Assembly: GCF_001704415.2 (NCBI RefSeq)
Contig: NC_030819.1
Coordinates: 37,938,575 to 38,002,574 of the forward strand
DNA from: Capra hircus
Taxonomy: Eukaryota; Chordata; Mammalia; Artiodactyla; Bovidae
Length of the DNA: 64,000 nt
Direction of reading: 5' to 3'
Below the pieces are notes generated by a model that ran no database searches, was not told the DNA's origin, and saw only the letters and a list, made by a program, of their open reading frames with translations. Of this stretch, positions 1 to 10,160 are shown one piece after another. The position numbers and the translations under genes are program-made. Positions within the stretch are counted from its first letter, which is position 1; the number at the start of each line of letters is the position of its first letter.

Positions 1-152
1 GGAGAACTGGGTTTAATTCCTGGGTCAGGAAGATGCCTTGGAGAAGGAAATGGCAACCCACTCCAGTGGCTGGAGAATTCTACAGAGGGCCCTGGCAGGC
101 TACAGTCCATGGGGTCGTAAGAGTCGGACATGACTTAGTGATTAAACCAAAA
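1..152 (+). mobile_element. Bov-tA SINE, 5' end cut by window edge
   Basis: The body of a ruminant tRNA-derived SINE is visible from its first bases: 'gaaatggcaacccactccag', the 'ctacagtccatggggtcg' box and the terminal 'agagtcggacatgacttag'. The tRNA-like head lies outside the window. The element has no coding capacity. A 62-codon frame running through it is a SINE artefact. Confidence 0.92.
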
Positions 153-658
153 CCATACATTTATGTGCACTATATACTCTTTTGTCTACGTGATTCACGC
201 AAGAAAGCAAAACAAGTATAGTCACTAAACTACAATAGAGGACTGTTTTCTGAAACCCTAAGAAGGCATAAGAGTGTTTAAAAATGAGGGTCCAAAGAAT
301 ATCAGGGAGTGAGGTTGCAATGCCATTAAAAGTTTGAATTGTTTACAGGTATTGATATTATGTGATTGAACTGGGTCAAATTAATGTTTGCCTTTTGGAA
401 TGTTTTGTTAGCTATTTAATAATATTTTCCTTAAAAAAGTACAACATTCCAGGAGAACAACATTAAACATAAGACTATTTGATCACATCCAAAGCAACGG
501 TTTTCTCATTCCACTCACTTTTGTGTTCCATTTCTCTCTTATGAAACCAAAGGAAAAAGGTGAGGAAAGAAATTTGATGGCAAGAATCAAACTTATTTTA
601 CTACAAAATTCTGAGAAAATACTCTTCTCAAGACAATTTTGATCCTTGGTGAAGCTCT
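153..658. other. Unassigned sequence
   Basis: This AT-rich stretch has no repeat I recognise and no convincing open frame. The only frame of note is a 65-codon minus-strand frame rich in lysine and serine, which is expected by chance at this composition. Confidence 0.4.
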
Positions 659-767
659 TTTTTTTTTTTCTTTTAACCATTTTATTGAGATATGATTGAC
701 ATATGAAAAGCTGAACATATTTAATGTATACAGCTTGATGAATTTGGAGAGAAGTATATGCTCATGA

Positions 768-1544
768 TCTTGCGGTGTTCAATTGAAATGCCAAACATTA
801 GTTATGCTTGGAAAGAACTAAAAGAGCAGCTGGGTGGAGATACTGATTCCAAAGTGAAGGGAATGGTCTTTCTCAAAGGAAAGCAGAGTGTTTGCTTTGA
901 TATCCCTACTGCATCAGTAACAGGAAAAGTGGCATGATTCACAGTGCTGGCAGCTTTCTGTGGCCATGGAGCAACCAGAGCTAGAAGGTCCAAGGGAAGG
1001 ATACCGCAACTTCCGAGGACAGCGGGAAGGCAATGGAGGCTTCAGGGGACAGCGTGAGGGCAACTGGGGTGTTGGGGGACAGTGGGAAAGAAGTAGAAGC
1101 TTCAGAGGACTGCGATCAGGAGGTGGCAACAAAAGTAACAGATTCCAAACAAAGGCCAGAAGTGGAGTTTTAATAAAGCATTTGGACAGTAATTTGAAGT
1201 AGAGGATTTATTTAGCAAAAAGAGAACTATGTTCATCAACATGGAACTGAACATTATCGTTCATACAAAGCTAAAAGCACATTGTATTTCTTTCCTGACC
1301 ACTTGCCCAGTTCCCATCTCTTTGAGAGAGGAAAGCTTCATCTAAATTATTTCATCTGATTGATCTGATTCATTCAACTTTATTGCTACTTCTGTCTTGA
1401 GTATTCCTTTGGAAAAGTTGTATGGATTCATTACATTTTCTAATGTATTTATTGTCTATAGATTATAAGATAAAGTCAAGCATATATCTGCTGATACTTT
1501 TTAAGTTGACCTGTCTTTATACTTAGAAATGTCTCTTAATAGTA
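768..1544 (+). pseudogene. DDX21: DDX21 processed pseudogene, 5'-truncated and frameshifted
   Basis: DDX21 is a nucleolar DEAD-box RNA helicase with a C-terminal tail of FRGQR repeats. Only the last ~140 codons are present. Frame 1 (764-937) reads SIEMPNISYAWKELKEQL and later VKGMVFLKGK. An apparent 8-base deletion after 922 shifts frame and gives a stop at 935-937. Frame 2 continues with EQPELEGPREGY and repeated FRGQREGN units. A 1-base loss near 1148 shifts again, and frame 3 ends in KAFGQ with a stop at 1190-1192. The rest to 1544 is presumed 3' UTR (inference). The sequence is intronless and 5'-truncated, as expected of a retrocopy. With the following SINE it is flanked by 'atatgctcatga' at 756-767 and 1739-1750. 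It lies inside an old L1 whose text resumes after the second copy of that repeat. Confidence 0.88.
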
Positions 1545-1738
1545 GGCTTCCCTGGTGGCTCAGATGGTAAAGACTCTCCTGCAATGCAGGATCCCTGGGT
1601 TGGGAAAATCCCCTAGAGAAGAAAATGGCAACCCACTCCAGTAATCTTGCCTGGAGAATTCCATGGACAGAGGAGCCTGGCTGGCTACAGTCCATGGGGT
1701 TGCAAAGAGTCAGGTAAGACTGAGCAACTATCACTCAC
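1545..1738 (+). mobile_element. Bov-tA SINE joined to the DDX21 retrocopy
   Basis: The copy is complete, from the tRNA-like head 'ggcttccctggtggctcaga' to the tail 'gactgagcaactatcactca'. There is no poly-A between the pseudogene and the SINE. The second TSD copy ('atatgctcatga', 1739-1750) follows the SINE directly. I see no separate TSD for the SINE alone, so it appears to have arrived in the same event as the DDX21 segment, or to have been part of the source transcript. Confidence 0.9.
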
Positions 1739-2693
1739 ATATGCTCATGAAAATATCACCACAGTTAATGCCATATACATATCCATTATCTCCAAAAGTA
1801 TCCTCCCACCCTATTTATTTGTTTATATAATAACACTTAAGATCTACTCTCTTAGCAAAAGTTTTAGGTATATAATACAATATTGTTAACTACAGTCACT
1901 GTGCTGTAGAATAATTTCTAGGACTTATTAATCTTGCATAACTGAAATGTTTTATCCTTTTTTCATTTCTCTCTCCCTCTAGTCCTTAGCAGTAATCATT
2001 CTACTCTTAGCTTTTATGTTTGACTGTTTTAAATTTCTCAAATGAGTGGGATCATGTGGTATTTGTTCTGTGTCTGGCTAACTTTACTTATAATGTCCTT
2101 CATGTTCATTCACATTGACACAAGTGACAAAATTTCTTTCTTTTTAAAGGCTGAATAACATTCCATTGTATGTATATATCCATTCTGCAGTAGACGGACC
2201 TTTAGGCTACCTCCATGTCTTGGTTATTGTGATTAATGCTGCAATGAACATGGAAACGCAGATATCTTTCTGAGATACTGATTTCAGTTCATTTGGATAT
2301 ATCCCCAGATGTGGGATTGCTAGATCATATGATAGTTCTGTTTTTAACTTTTTGAGGAATTTTCTTACTGTATTCCATAGTGGTTGAACCAATTCATGTT
2401 CCACCAATAGTGTACAGGGTTCCCTTTTCTTCATGTCTTCACCCACCCTGTTTATCTTTTTTGAAAAAAAAAAAAAACAAAAAGCTATCCTAGCGTAAAT
2501 GGCAGTGATATCTTATTGTGGTTTTGATTTTAATTTTTCTGATAATTAGTGATGTCCAACACATTTTCATATACCTGTTGGCCACTTGTATGTCTTCTTT
2601 TGAGGAGTGTCTATTCAGATCCTTGGCCCATTTTTTAAATTGGGTTATTTGAGGTTTTTTTTTGCTTGTTTGTTTATTTTTTGCTATTTTGTA

Positions 2694-2827
2694 GGAGAAG
2701 GAAATGGCAACCCACTCCAGTGTTCTTGCCTGAAGAATCCCAGGGACAGCGGAGCCTGGTGGGCTGCCATCTATGGGGTCGCACAGAGTCAGACACGACT
2801 GAAGCAACTTAGCAGCAGCAGCAGCAG
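2694..2827 (+). mobile_element. Bov-A monomer inserted in L1
   Basis: This is one Bov-A unit, from 'ggagaaggaaatggcaaccc' to the terminal (AGC)n run that typifies Bov-A2 ends. The antisense L1 text stops at 'ttgctattttgta' and resumes at 'gagtttcttatatttttggg'. The insertion therefore post-dates the L1. Confidence 0.9.
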
Positions 2828-3731
2828 GAGTTTCTTATATTTTTGGGTATTAACCTGTTACCAGATATATGATATGCAAATATTTTCTCCCATTCTGGGA
2901 GTTGTCTTTTCAGTTTTTTCATTGTTTTCTTTGTTATCCAGAAGTATTTTGGTTTAATGTAATCCCATTTGTCTATTTTTGCTTTTGCTGTCTGTGCTTC
3001 TGGTGTCATATTCAAGAGACAATGCCAACACCAATGTTGAAAAAAGATTTTTCCTATGTTTTCTTCTAGGAGTTTTCAAGTTAATTCTTACATTTAAGCC
3101 TTTGATCCATTTCAAGTTAATTATTGTATGTGCTGTAAGATCAAGATCCAATTTCATTCTTTTGCATGTGAGCATCTAGTTTTTCCAACAGCTATTATTG
3201 AAGAGATTATTCTTTCCTCATTGTATTCTTGGCATCTTTGTGAAAGATAAGTTAACCATAATAACTGGGTTTATTCTCAGGCTCTCTATTCTGTTCCCTT
3301 GGTGTATATCTCTGTTTTTATCCCAGCACCATACTGTCTTGATTCCTGTAGCTTTGTAACATATTTTGAAATCAGAAAGTGTGAGGTTTCCAACTTTGTT
3401 CTTCTTGCTCAAAATTTCCTTGCTATTCAGCACGTTTTTTGCAGTTCATATGAATTTTGGATTTTCTTTCTATTTTTGTAAAAAAAAAAAAAGTGTGGTT
3501 AAACATTTGATAACAATGGCATGCAATCTGTAAAATACTTTGGATAGTATGGACATTTTAACTATATTAATTTTTCCAATATGGGATATTTTTTTCAATT
3601 TTGTGTCATTTAAAATTTCTTTCATCAATGTTTCATAGTTTTCATCTATAATATTCACCTATATAGTTTTCTCCTTCTGAAAGACACAGATTTTCTCACC
3701 TTCTTGGTAAAGTTTATTCTTAAGTATTTTT

Positions 3732-3979
3732 CAAAGATTTTAGAACAGGAAAGAAAGCTAGTTATAACCTCTTCATAGTTTTCTTGTAAAGCCAGAGTTG
3801 AAAATGAAAGGAGCAAGGATATCAGAGTATTCTCAGAGCTCAGTCTGCAACCAGATTAAGTGTGTATTATCTTGACAGGTCCTAGACAACAACAGGGACT
3901 AAATGCCTAGGAAAGGTCATCTGGAGGAGACTCTGGAGAGAATTGTTACTCCATGCATCTGCCTAGCATTTAAGGTCCA
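3732..3979. other. Short unassigned spacer
   Basis: This sequence lies between the 5' break of the old L1 and the next SINE. No repeat or frame is recognised. Confidence 0.35.
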
Positions 3980-4314
3980 CTGTGCTGTGCTTAGTAGCTC
4001 AGGCATGTCTGACTCTTTGTGACCCCAAGGACTGGGTCCTGCCAGGTTCCTCTGTCTATGGGGATTCTCCAGACAAGAATACTGGAGTGGACTGCCATGC
4101 CCTCCTCCGGGGGATCTTCCCAACCTAGGGATGGAACTCAGGTCTCCTGCATTGCTGGTGGCTTCTTTACCATCTAAGTCACCAGGGAAGCCTGAGAATA
4201 CTGGAGTGAGTAGCCTATACCTTCTTCAGGGGATCTTCCCAACTCAGGAATTGAACCAGGATCTCCTGCATTGCAGGCAGATTCTTTACCAGCTGAGCTA
4301 CCAGGGAAGCCCTT
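3980..4314 (-). mobile_element. Dimeric Bov-tA SINE (full unit plus extra tRNA-half)
   Basis: Reading the plus strand, a full minus-oriented Bov-tA runs to 'ccagggaagcc' near 4192. A second, shorter copy of the same tRNA-side half then follows, from 'tgagaatactggagtgagta' to 'gagctaccagggaagccc' at about 4312. The extra half begins at the same internal point ('gaatactggagtg') found in the first unit. This dimeric arrangement is a common ruminant form rather than a local accident. Confidence 0.85.
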
Positions 4315-4559
4315 AAGGTCTACTACAGAGCTGGAATAAAAACAGACTGGGTTAGGGAACATGAAACTTGCCTGGAAGGAACATGATTTTCATGGATATG
4401 AAATATCGCTGACTAAAATACAGCCCATAACTCATCCACCATTGTCCCCACTGACTGATAAATCACTGATCAAGTGGCAGTATTTGGAGCTGGGAGAAAT
4501 CTGAAGAAAATCATCTTTTAGGCAAGGATCATGGGTCCACAGGCCTCAGCTAACTCTGT

Positions 4560-5295
4560 GAATGCCACTGGACCTAAGTTCTGATTTAAGTGGGTTTCTA
4601 AAGAGACCTGGAGGCTCCTCTACTTACAGGAGGAGTTTGGTAGAGACTAGGGAAGGGACATGCTAATTGAGAGGAGCACTACCAAGCTGAGTGAACATAG
4701 TATTGTTATGGTGGGAGAGGAGAGACCATGGACTAACATGGGCTAACAAGGAGAGTGGCCTTGGGAGGAAAGGAATGGTGGGTGAGGGAGGAGACAAGAT
4801 TAGAAAGAGTAGGCCCAGTTAGCAGAGGTGTGGCCTTGTGGAATGGTTGTGGTGGGTTAGAGGGAGCATGATTACAAGGGAGCACAAAGAGTAAGGCCCA
4901 AGGGGTCTGGGTATGGCCACAGTTGAATTCAGGGGACACAGCCTGGCCACAACAAGAGGACAAGGACGTAGGGAGCATCCTAGAGGGAACAAGAACAACT
5001 TTGTCTGGGAGGTTGTAGTAGGATCAAGGTAGAGTACAGTAGATTGACCTGGAAAGGAGAAGCATGATATATAGGGGAGAAGGACTATGTCCCACCAGAA
5101 AACACATGGCCCTATGGAGACAAGGGGCATGGCCTCAGGAAGTCGGACATAGCCATGAATAAACATCCGGGGCATGACTTGCAGTAGCCAGAGGAGTGGA
5201 TTTAAGAGCAGGAGGGAGCATGGTCCAGAGGGAATGTAGGGATGGGCATAGCCATAATTGAGGGGATATGGCTCCTACCCTACAGACCAAGTGAA
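4560..5295. repeat. Purine-rich degenerate repeat-like block
   Basis: The plus strand is strongly G/A rich. It returns irregularly to 'GGCC' cores in contexts such as 'gtggccttg', 'gtatggccacag', 'gcctggccacaac', 'catggcctcagg' and 'catagccat', interleaved with 'aggag' and 'gggagca' phrases. No fixed period is visible by eye. I do not recognise the family. It might be a decayed minisatellite or part of an unlisted element. No frame is persuasive. Confidence 0.4.
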
Positions 5296-5319
5296 GCATT
5301 AAAGTTCACTTATCTATAT

Positions 5320-5935
5320 CTAGCACAATTCCTTGTCTCTCCTCAAACCTTCCCTTCTTCCATAATTCTTTGTTCTTATCCACAATTCTTTATTCTCTCA
5401 CACAAATCTCTGTTCTCTCCCAAAATTCTCTCTCTCCTTAAAGCCTCTACTTTTTCCCATAATTTCATGTCTCAGCTACAACTGTGTGTGGTTCTAGCAG
5501 GAGTGGGCCAGGAGGGGGAGGGTCATGAAGGAGCAAAGGTGGTGAGGTTTTGGTGGAGGGACTTGACTCAGACAGACTTGAGAGAGTGGCCAGAAGTGTC
5601 TGTGTGGCGGACCCTGTGGGAAAGGCTGGTAGACGAGCAGCTGTGAATTACCTCTCCTCACATATCTTCTTTTCAGTAATTCCCTCTCCCCCAGTTTTCT
5701 GTTCTCATCCACATTTCTTTCTCCCACAATGCTTTGTGTGCACCTGCATTCCCCCACAATCTTCTATGCTCTCCCACAGTCCTTCCTGTTCTCCCACATC
5801 TCTCTTTTCTCTCCCAGACTTCTCCATTCTTCCTCAAAATGCTCTGTTCTCTCCTGCAGTGCTCCATTCTCTCCCCAGATTATCTGTCTGTCCCAGGATT
5901 CTGTTTTTCTCCCAAAATTCTCTGTGGTGCCTCAG
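5320..5935. repeat. Pyrimidine-rich degenerate minisatellite-like block
   Basis: Phrases of the type 'ttctctgttctctcccaca' recur with drift, spaced very roughly 20-25 bases apart, in two clusters (about 5330-5470 and 5690-5925). They are separated by a GA-rich 'gaggagg'/'gtggcc' segment. Long opposite-strand frames here (for example 134 codons) follow from the low-complexity composition and are not genes. Confidence 0.45.
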
Positions 5936-6334
5936 TAGAGGGTGTGGCTTATGATGCTGCACTAGTGGCCTTGAATGGAAAGTGTGACCTTGGAAACCCT
6001 CAGGGAATGGTATTAGCGGGAGAGGTAGGTTTGCAGTATTTGAGGGCATGATGGTCATGAAGGAGTTACGGTGGTGTGATGAGTTCGGGAGAAGCAGGTC
6101 AAAGTGCCCAAAGCTGAACAATTCTAACTCAATAATCCTTTCTTCTTCCCTCCCCTCCTTCCTTCAAAAGTATATGTTTTTGTATTTGCTCTGGAAAGGC
6201 TACATAGTTCAAGCAATAAGGTCACTTTCATATTTAACGTAATTCGGCCCAGAGTTTACAGAGGAATTGAGGTTATTCTTCAAATCAGCTATGCAAAATA
6301 GCTTCTGTATTTTGGGGAATACTGTTGTTGAAGG

Positions 6335-6425
6335 CAATTATTCTTTTTCTCCACAAGTATTTACTGAATGAATCTGTGTGCCAGACACTGGGCTAGGTGC
6401 GAGGGACGACCTAATAAATAAGAAA
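6335..6425. repeat. Possible L2/MIR-like remnant
   Basis: The phrase 'tgtgtgccagacactgggct' followed by 'aataaataagaaaa' is typical of an ancient mammalian L2-type remnant. It is too short and diverged to assign firmly. Confidence 0.35.
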
Positions 6426-6439
6426 ATATGACATGGTGT

Positions 6440-6642
6440 ATGAAAGTGATGTTAGTCACTCAGTAGTGTCCGACTCTTTGAGAGCCTGTAGTCTATAGCT
6501 TGACATGCCTCTCTGTCCATGGAATTCTCCAAGCAGGAATACTGGAGTGGATTGCCATTTCCTTTTCCAGGGGATCTTCCCAACCCAGCGATCAAACCCA
6601 GGTCTCCTACATTGCAGGCAAATTCTTTACTGACTGAGCCAA
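6440..6642 (-). mobile_element. Bov-tA SINE
   Basis: Antisense copy: 'gtgatgttagtcactcagta' at the SINE 3' end, through 'ctctgtccatggaattctcc' to 'ttctttactgactgagcc' at the tRNA head, which lacks its last bases. Moderately diverged. Confidence 0.88.
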
Positions 6643-6973
6643 TATTATGAGTTTAAATAAAGGCACAGATTCAGCCTAGGAATCTCAGAGATGTTTGCAC
6701 TATCTTGAAGAAGCAGTATTAACTGGAAAGACTTGAGTGGGAAGTGAGCAGTGAGAAGTGAAAAAAGGAATTGGGAATGCAGAGCATGAATAAATAGACT
6801 GGTGACTTCTTCAGGATTGGTAAGTGAATTGAGAAAGTAGCATTTACATATATACAATATCATGTGTAAAATAGACAACTAGTGCCACTGCTATATAACA
6901 TAAGGAATCCAGCCTAGCCCTCTGTGACTACCAGGAGGTGTGGAAAGGAGGAAAGAGGCTCAAGAGAGAGGGG

Positions 6974-7308
6974 ATGTTGTTGTTCAGTCACTAAGTGGTG
7001 TCTGACTCTGCAACTCCATGAACTGCAGGTTTCCCTGTCCTTCACTGTCTTCTGGAGTTTGCTCAGACTCATGTCCCTTGAGTCAGTGATGCCATCCAAC
7101 CATCTTATCCTATATTGCCCACTTCTCCTCTTGCCCGCAGTCTTTCCCAGCATCAGGGTCTTTTCCAGTGAGTCAGCTCTTTGCATCAGGTGGCCAGATT
7201 TTTGGAGCTTCAGCATTATTCCTTCCAATGAATATTCAGGGTTGATTTCCTTTAGGATTGACTGGTTTGATCTCCTTGCTATCCAAGGGACTCTCAAGAG
7301 TCTCATGT
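6974..7308 (-). mobile_element. BovB LINE 3' fragment
   Basis: The 5'-truncated antisense BovB runs from the 3' terminus ('gttgttcagtcactaagtgg') through 'gatgccatccaaccatctta' to 'aagggactctcaagagtc'. Minus-strand frame 6914-7369 contains pieces of the BovB ORF2 C-terminus (WIARRSNQSILKEI). Non-functional. Confidence 0.9.
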
Positions 7309-7396
7309 ATATAATTAGAACTGATTCATGTTGATGTGCAGCAGAGACCACCACACCACTGTAAAGCAATTATCCTTTAAGAAAAGAAAGAAAATG
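7309..7396 (+). mobile_element. L1 3'-end fragment
   Basis: 'ctgattcatgttgatgtgca' and 'cactgtaaagcaattatcct' are characteristic of the terminal 3' UTR of artiodactyl L1. An A-rich end follows. Confidence 0.75.
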
Positions 7397-7694
7397 GAAG
7401 AAGCTTAGTGGTGATGGTGGCAAATGAGACTCCATATGTGGAGAGAGGACTGTGATCTTTAAGATAATGAAGAGCCACTCAGAAGCTTTATTTAGGATCC
7501 TGGCACAATCATACCTGAGTTTTAGAAAAGTCATTCCTACGAAACTGTAGAAGTCAGGTCAGAGGGGGTAAGACTAGGGTGAGAGAAACTGGTTACAAAG
7601 TGAGCTTGACAGTATATGTAGGAAATGATGAGATCTTGAACTAAGACAGTACTGAATATTATGAAGAGAGATACTTAAGAGATTTAGAGTATCT
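7397..7694. other. Unassigned sequence
   Basis: GA-rich text, possibly an old LTR or unique sequence. No family or frame is recognised. Confidence 0.35.
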
Positions 7695-7895
7695 TCCACA
7701 GACAATAAAGAACTACCTGCAATGCAGGAGATCTGGGTTTAATCCCTGGGTCAGGAGGATCTCTTGGAGAGGGAATGGCCTATCCACTCCAATATTCTTG
7801 CCTGGAAAATTCCATGTAGAGAGGAGCCTGGTGGGATACAGTCCATGGGGTCACACAGAGTCGGACACAACTTAGAGACTAACACTTTCACTTTC
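7695..7895 (+). mobile_element. Bov-tA SINE, diverged head
   Basis: 'ctgcaatgcaggagatctgg', 'tattcttgcctggaaaattc' and 'acagagtcggacacaactta' are present in order. The first ~20 bases of the tRNA-like head are lost or heavily mutated. Confidence 0.88.
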
Positions 7896-7944
7896 CATTG
7901 TCCCCTATAAAAAGTGTTAGAAAGTGTCTTGTGTCTTGAGTTGG

Positions 7945-8140
7945 AAAGGGCGTGTGTTTTAGAATCAGATAGTCCTTAGTTTAAATCTTAGCTCTCTACA
8001 TATTAGCTGAATAGAGAAATATCTCAAATCTTTAAGTTCCTTATCCATAAAATGGGAATAGCAACATCTAACTCACAAAGCCATCAACATTAAGAAACAT
8101 ATAAAGTGCTTATCATATAACTGGAACTTTGTGGCTGACC
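7945..8140 (+). mobile_element. MIR SINE (ancient)
   Basis: Diverged MIR core: 'ttaagttccttatccataaa' followed by 'atgggaatagcaacatctaa' and 'ataaagtgcttatcat', corresponding to the MIR 'cctcatctgtaaaatgggga' and 'taaagcgctt' blocks. Confidence 0.65.
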
Positions 8141-8540
8141 TTTTTTATGTTACTCACATATTTTAATTTTTTGTTTAGATTGCAGGAAGTTTAGAGTTCG
8201 ATGTAACAATAAGCAACAGAAATCCTGTTAGACTTTTTGATCAGCATATATGCTTTTACTGTCTTCTAATATTTCTATCATATTAATGTTATTGAATATT
8301 TAGTGCTTTTCTGTAAATGATCATGTTTATTTTGGGGAAAAGGTGAATAAGAAATAAGTAGATGGATGGACCGATAAGTGAATGGATGGATCTGTGAATG
8401 TCAATCAGTATAACCTTGACCTTGACTATAAACCAACATCAAATTTAGTGGTTTAAAACAACCCTTTTTTATCTCACAACTCAATGTGTCAGCTAGAATG
8501 ACTTCAGTTGGGACAGCTAATTTTTGCTCCATTTGATATT

Positions 8541-8596
8541 CAGTTCAGTTTAGTTCAGATCAGTCACTCAGTCATATCTGACTCTTTGTGACCCCA
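8541..8596 (-). mobile_element. 56-bp BovB 3'-terminal stub with TSD
   Basis: Only the last ~56 bases of BovB are present ('cagttcagtttagttcagat' to 'tgactctttgtgacccc'). They are flanked by 'tgatatt' at 8534-8540 and 8597-8603, and the host repeat resumes afterwards. An extreme 5' truncation. A Bov-A-type tail cannot be excluded because BovB and Bov-A share this end. Confidence 0.75.
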
Positions 8597-8865
8597 TGAT
8601 ATTAGCTAGAGTCCATCACACTCTGTGGTCAGTTGGAAGCCAGTAACCTCACTCACACTTTCAGTTGCCTATTGGCCATTGGCAGGGACAAAGAAGGTAA
8701 CTGAGCTAGCAGAGGCTGTAGGAGTCTCAGGAGCAGTGTAACAGGGCTACTTGCACTGAAAACACTTTTTAGTTCCCTTCATCATGTTTGCTGATGTGAC
8801 AGAGGCCAAAGTAAGTACCATGGCCGATTCTAGACTTGAACAGAGAGACTAAACTCCACCTTTTA

Positions 8866-9198
8866 AAAATATAATTTTATGTATTTACTTTTGGCTGTGC
8901 TGGGTCTTCATTGCTTTGTTTGGGCTTTTTATCTAGGAACAGCAAGAAGGGGTTACTCTCCAGTTGCAATGCAAGGGCTTTTCACTGTGGCACAGGCTCT
9001 AGAGCATGTGGGCTTCAGCAGCTGCAGCATATGGGCTCAATAGTTACAGTTGCTGGGCTCTAGAATACAAGCTCAATAATTGTAATGTCCCAGCTCAGTT
9101 GCTCCATGGCATGTTGGATCATCCTGGGCCAGGAATCAAACCAGTGTCTTCTGCAATGGCAGGTAGATTCTTTACCACCGAGCCACCAGGGAAGCCCT
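8866..9198 (-). mobile_element. CHR-type tRNA SINE
   Basis: Antisense copy with 'cttttggctgtgctgggtct' at the left and 'accgagccaccagggaagcc' at the right (tRNA-Glu-like head reversed), about 330 bp. Flanks 'aaactccacctttt' and 'aaacttgacctttc' look like a diverged TSD. Family is older than Bov-tA and shared across cetartiodactyls (established knowledge). Confidence 0.82.
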
Positions 9199-9290
9199 AA
9201 ACTTGACCTTTCATAGGAGGAGCTTCGGAGTCCTATTGCAAATGGATGGAAAGAATTTATGGCCATTTTTTGCAATCTACAACCACCTAG

Positions 9291-9988
9291 GCTAGCTCAG
9301 GCTCTTTCATATGGTAGTTGTTTCAGAGTTCCTTAGACTAAGTTTCCATGGCTATAACACAATAATCCTTCACCATTCATGTCCCTGCTATTTGAGGATC
9401 TCCAACTCCCTGTAACGTCCTGAGAGTGCATCCTAGGTGTCGCCCGGAGAGTGTCTCACTGTTCTTAGTTTCTTCCTACTTAAGATGTGTTCCCTTTTAT
9501 ATCAGTCTCATTTCCCCTCATTGGGTATCATAGACCTACCAGATGCTGCTCTCCTCAAGAGCATTTAATTTACTTGCTGCGTCTTTTGGGCATAAAGCTA
9601 CATAGTATCCTGTGACACTGCTGGAAGAAGACCATTCTTCCTTTTCACAGTTCTACTCTTGGTTAGTGGAATGTGAACACTGCTTGTGCCTCATTGTCTC
9701 ATAGTGATTTGAGAGCACACTTGTAGATTTTTCACACAGCTTGCCTTCCCTTCCCAGCAATCATAGCTTGGTTGGCTCTGGGGGCGTTTTGAGAACATTG
9801 AATCAGAAGCTGAATCCAAGTGTATAACTAATTCATTTTCAGGATGCCCCCAATCAGTGACTAAATCTTGTCCACCTGACTCCTTCCTTTATTGTGAAGG
9901 AGTACTGTGGGCTTTTTTTTTTTCTATAGATTCCTTGGAACAACAATATCAAGTTCAAGTTCAAGAAGCATAGTCAGACATGTCTGAA
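9291..9988. other. Unassigned sequence
   Basis: No recognised repeat beyond short T-runs. Open frames are short. It may be unique sequence. Confidence 0.35.
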
Positions 9989-10160
9989 TCTCAGATAAGC
10001 ACTGTCATTGGCCCTAATTTGTAGATGGGGAAACCGAGACTTAGAAGACATTCAGGAAATTGCTCTTGGTCTCATAACAGGTTCATTGCATAGCTGGAAT
10101 TTTAACCCAGGCACTCTGACTTCAAAGCTCATTCACTTAGCCTCACTACAGCTTATCCCC
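9989..10160 (-). mobile_element. MIR SINE (ancient)
   Basis: 'ttgtagatggggaaaccgag' followed by 'catagctggaattttaaccc' and 'ggcactctgacttcaaagct' matches the antisense MIR core order. Confidence 0.75.

Larger units (their letters stand above)
659..3731 (-). mobile_element. Old L1 LINE (L1MA-like), 3' UTR and ORF2 C-terminal part, interrupted
   Basis: The poly-T at 659-670 is the L1 poly-A tail read in reverse. It is followed by an antisense L1 3' UTR ('ttattgagatatgattgaca'). After an interruption comes antisense ORF2, with phrases such as 'ccattgtatgtatatatcc' and 'aatttcattcttttgcatgt'. Minus-strand frames at 2954-3175 and 3218-3433 encode recognisable pieces of the L1 ORF2 C-terminus (for example KRMKL and LSDFKICYKATGIKTVW). 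Many stops and frameshifts show it is dead. Two later insertions split it: a DDX21 retrocopy plus SINE at 768-1738 and a Bov-A unit at 2694-2827. Subfamily is a guess. Confidence 0.85.
8405..9290. mobile_element. Old mammalian repeat (LTR-like), twice interrupted
   Basis: 'aaatttagtggtttaaaaca' on the left and 'ttatggccattttttgcaat' on the right are the two ends of a recurrent mammalian interspersed repeat whose family name I cannot give with certainty. Two younger elements split it: a 56-bp BovB stub at 8541-8596 and a CHR SINE at 8866-9198. Confidence 0.5.

Noticed and set aside
3980..4314. Dimeric SINE as a new composite element
   Set aside because: The full-unit-plus-half arrangement is a widespread ruminant Bov-tA form.
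5242..5954. Two overlapping 134-codon frames
   Set aside because: They lie in a low-complexity pyrimidine block, rich in serine, leucine and phenylalanine by composition; no start context or domain.
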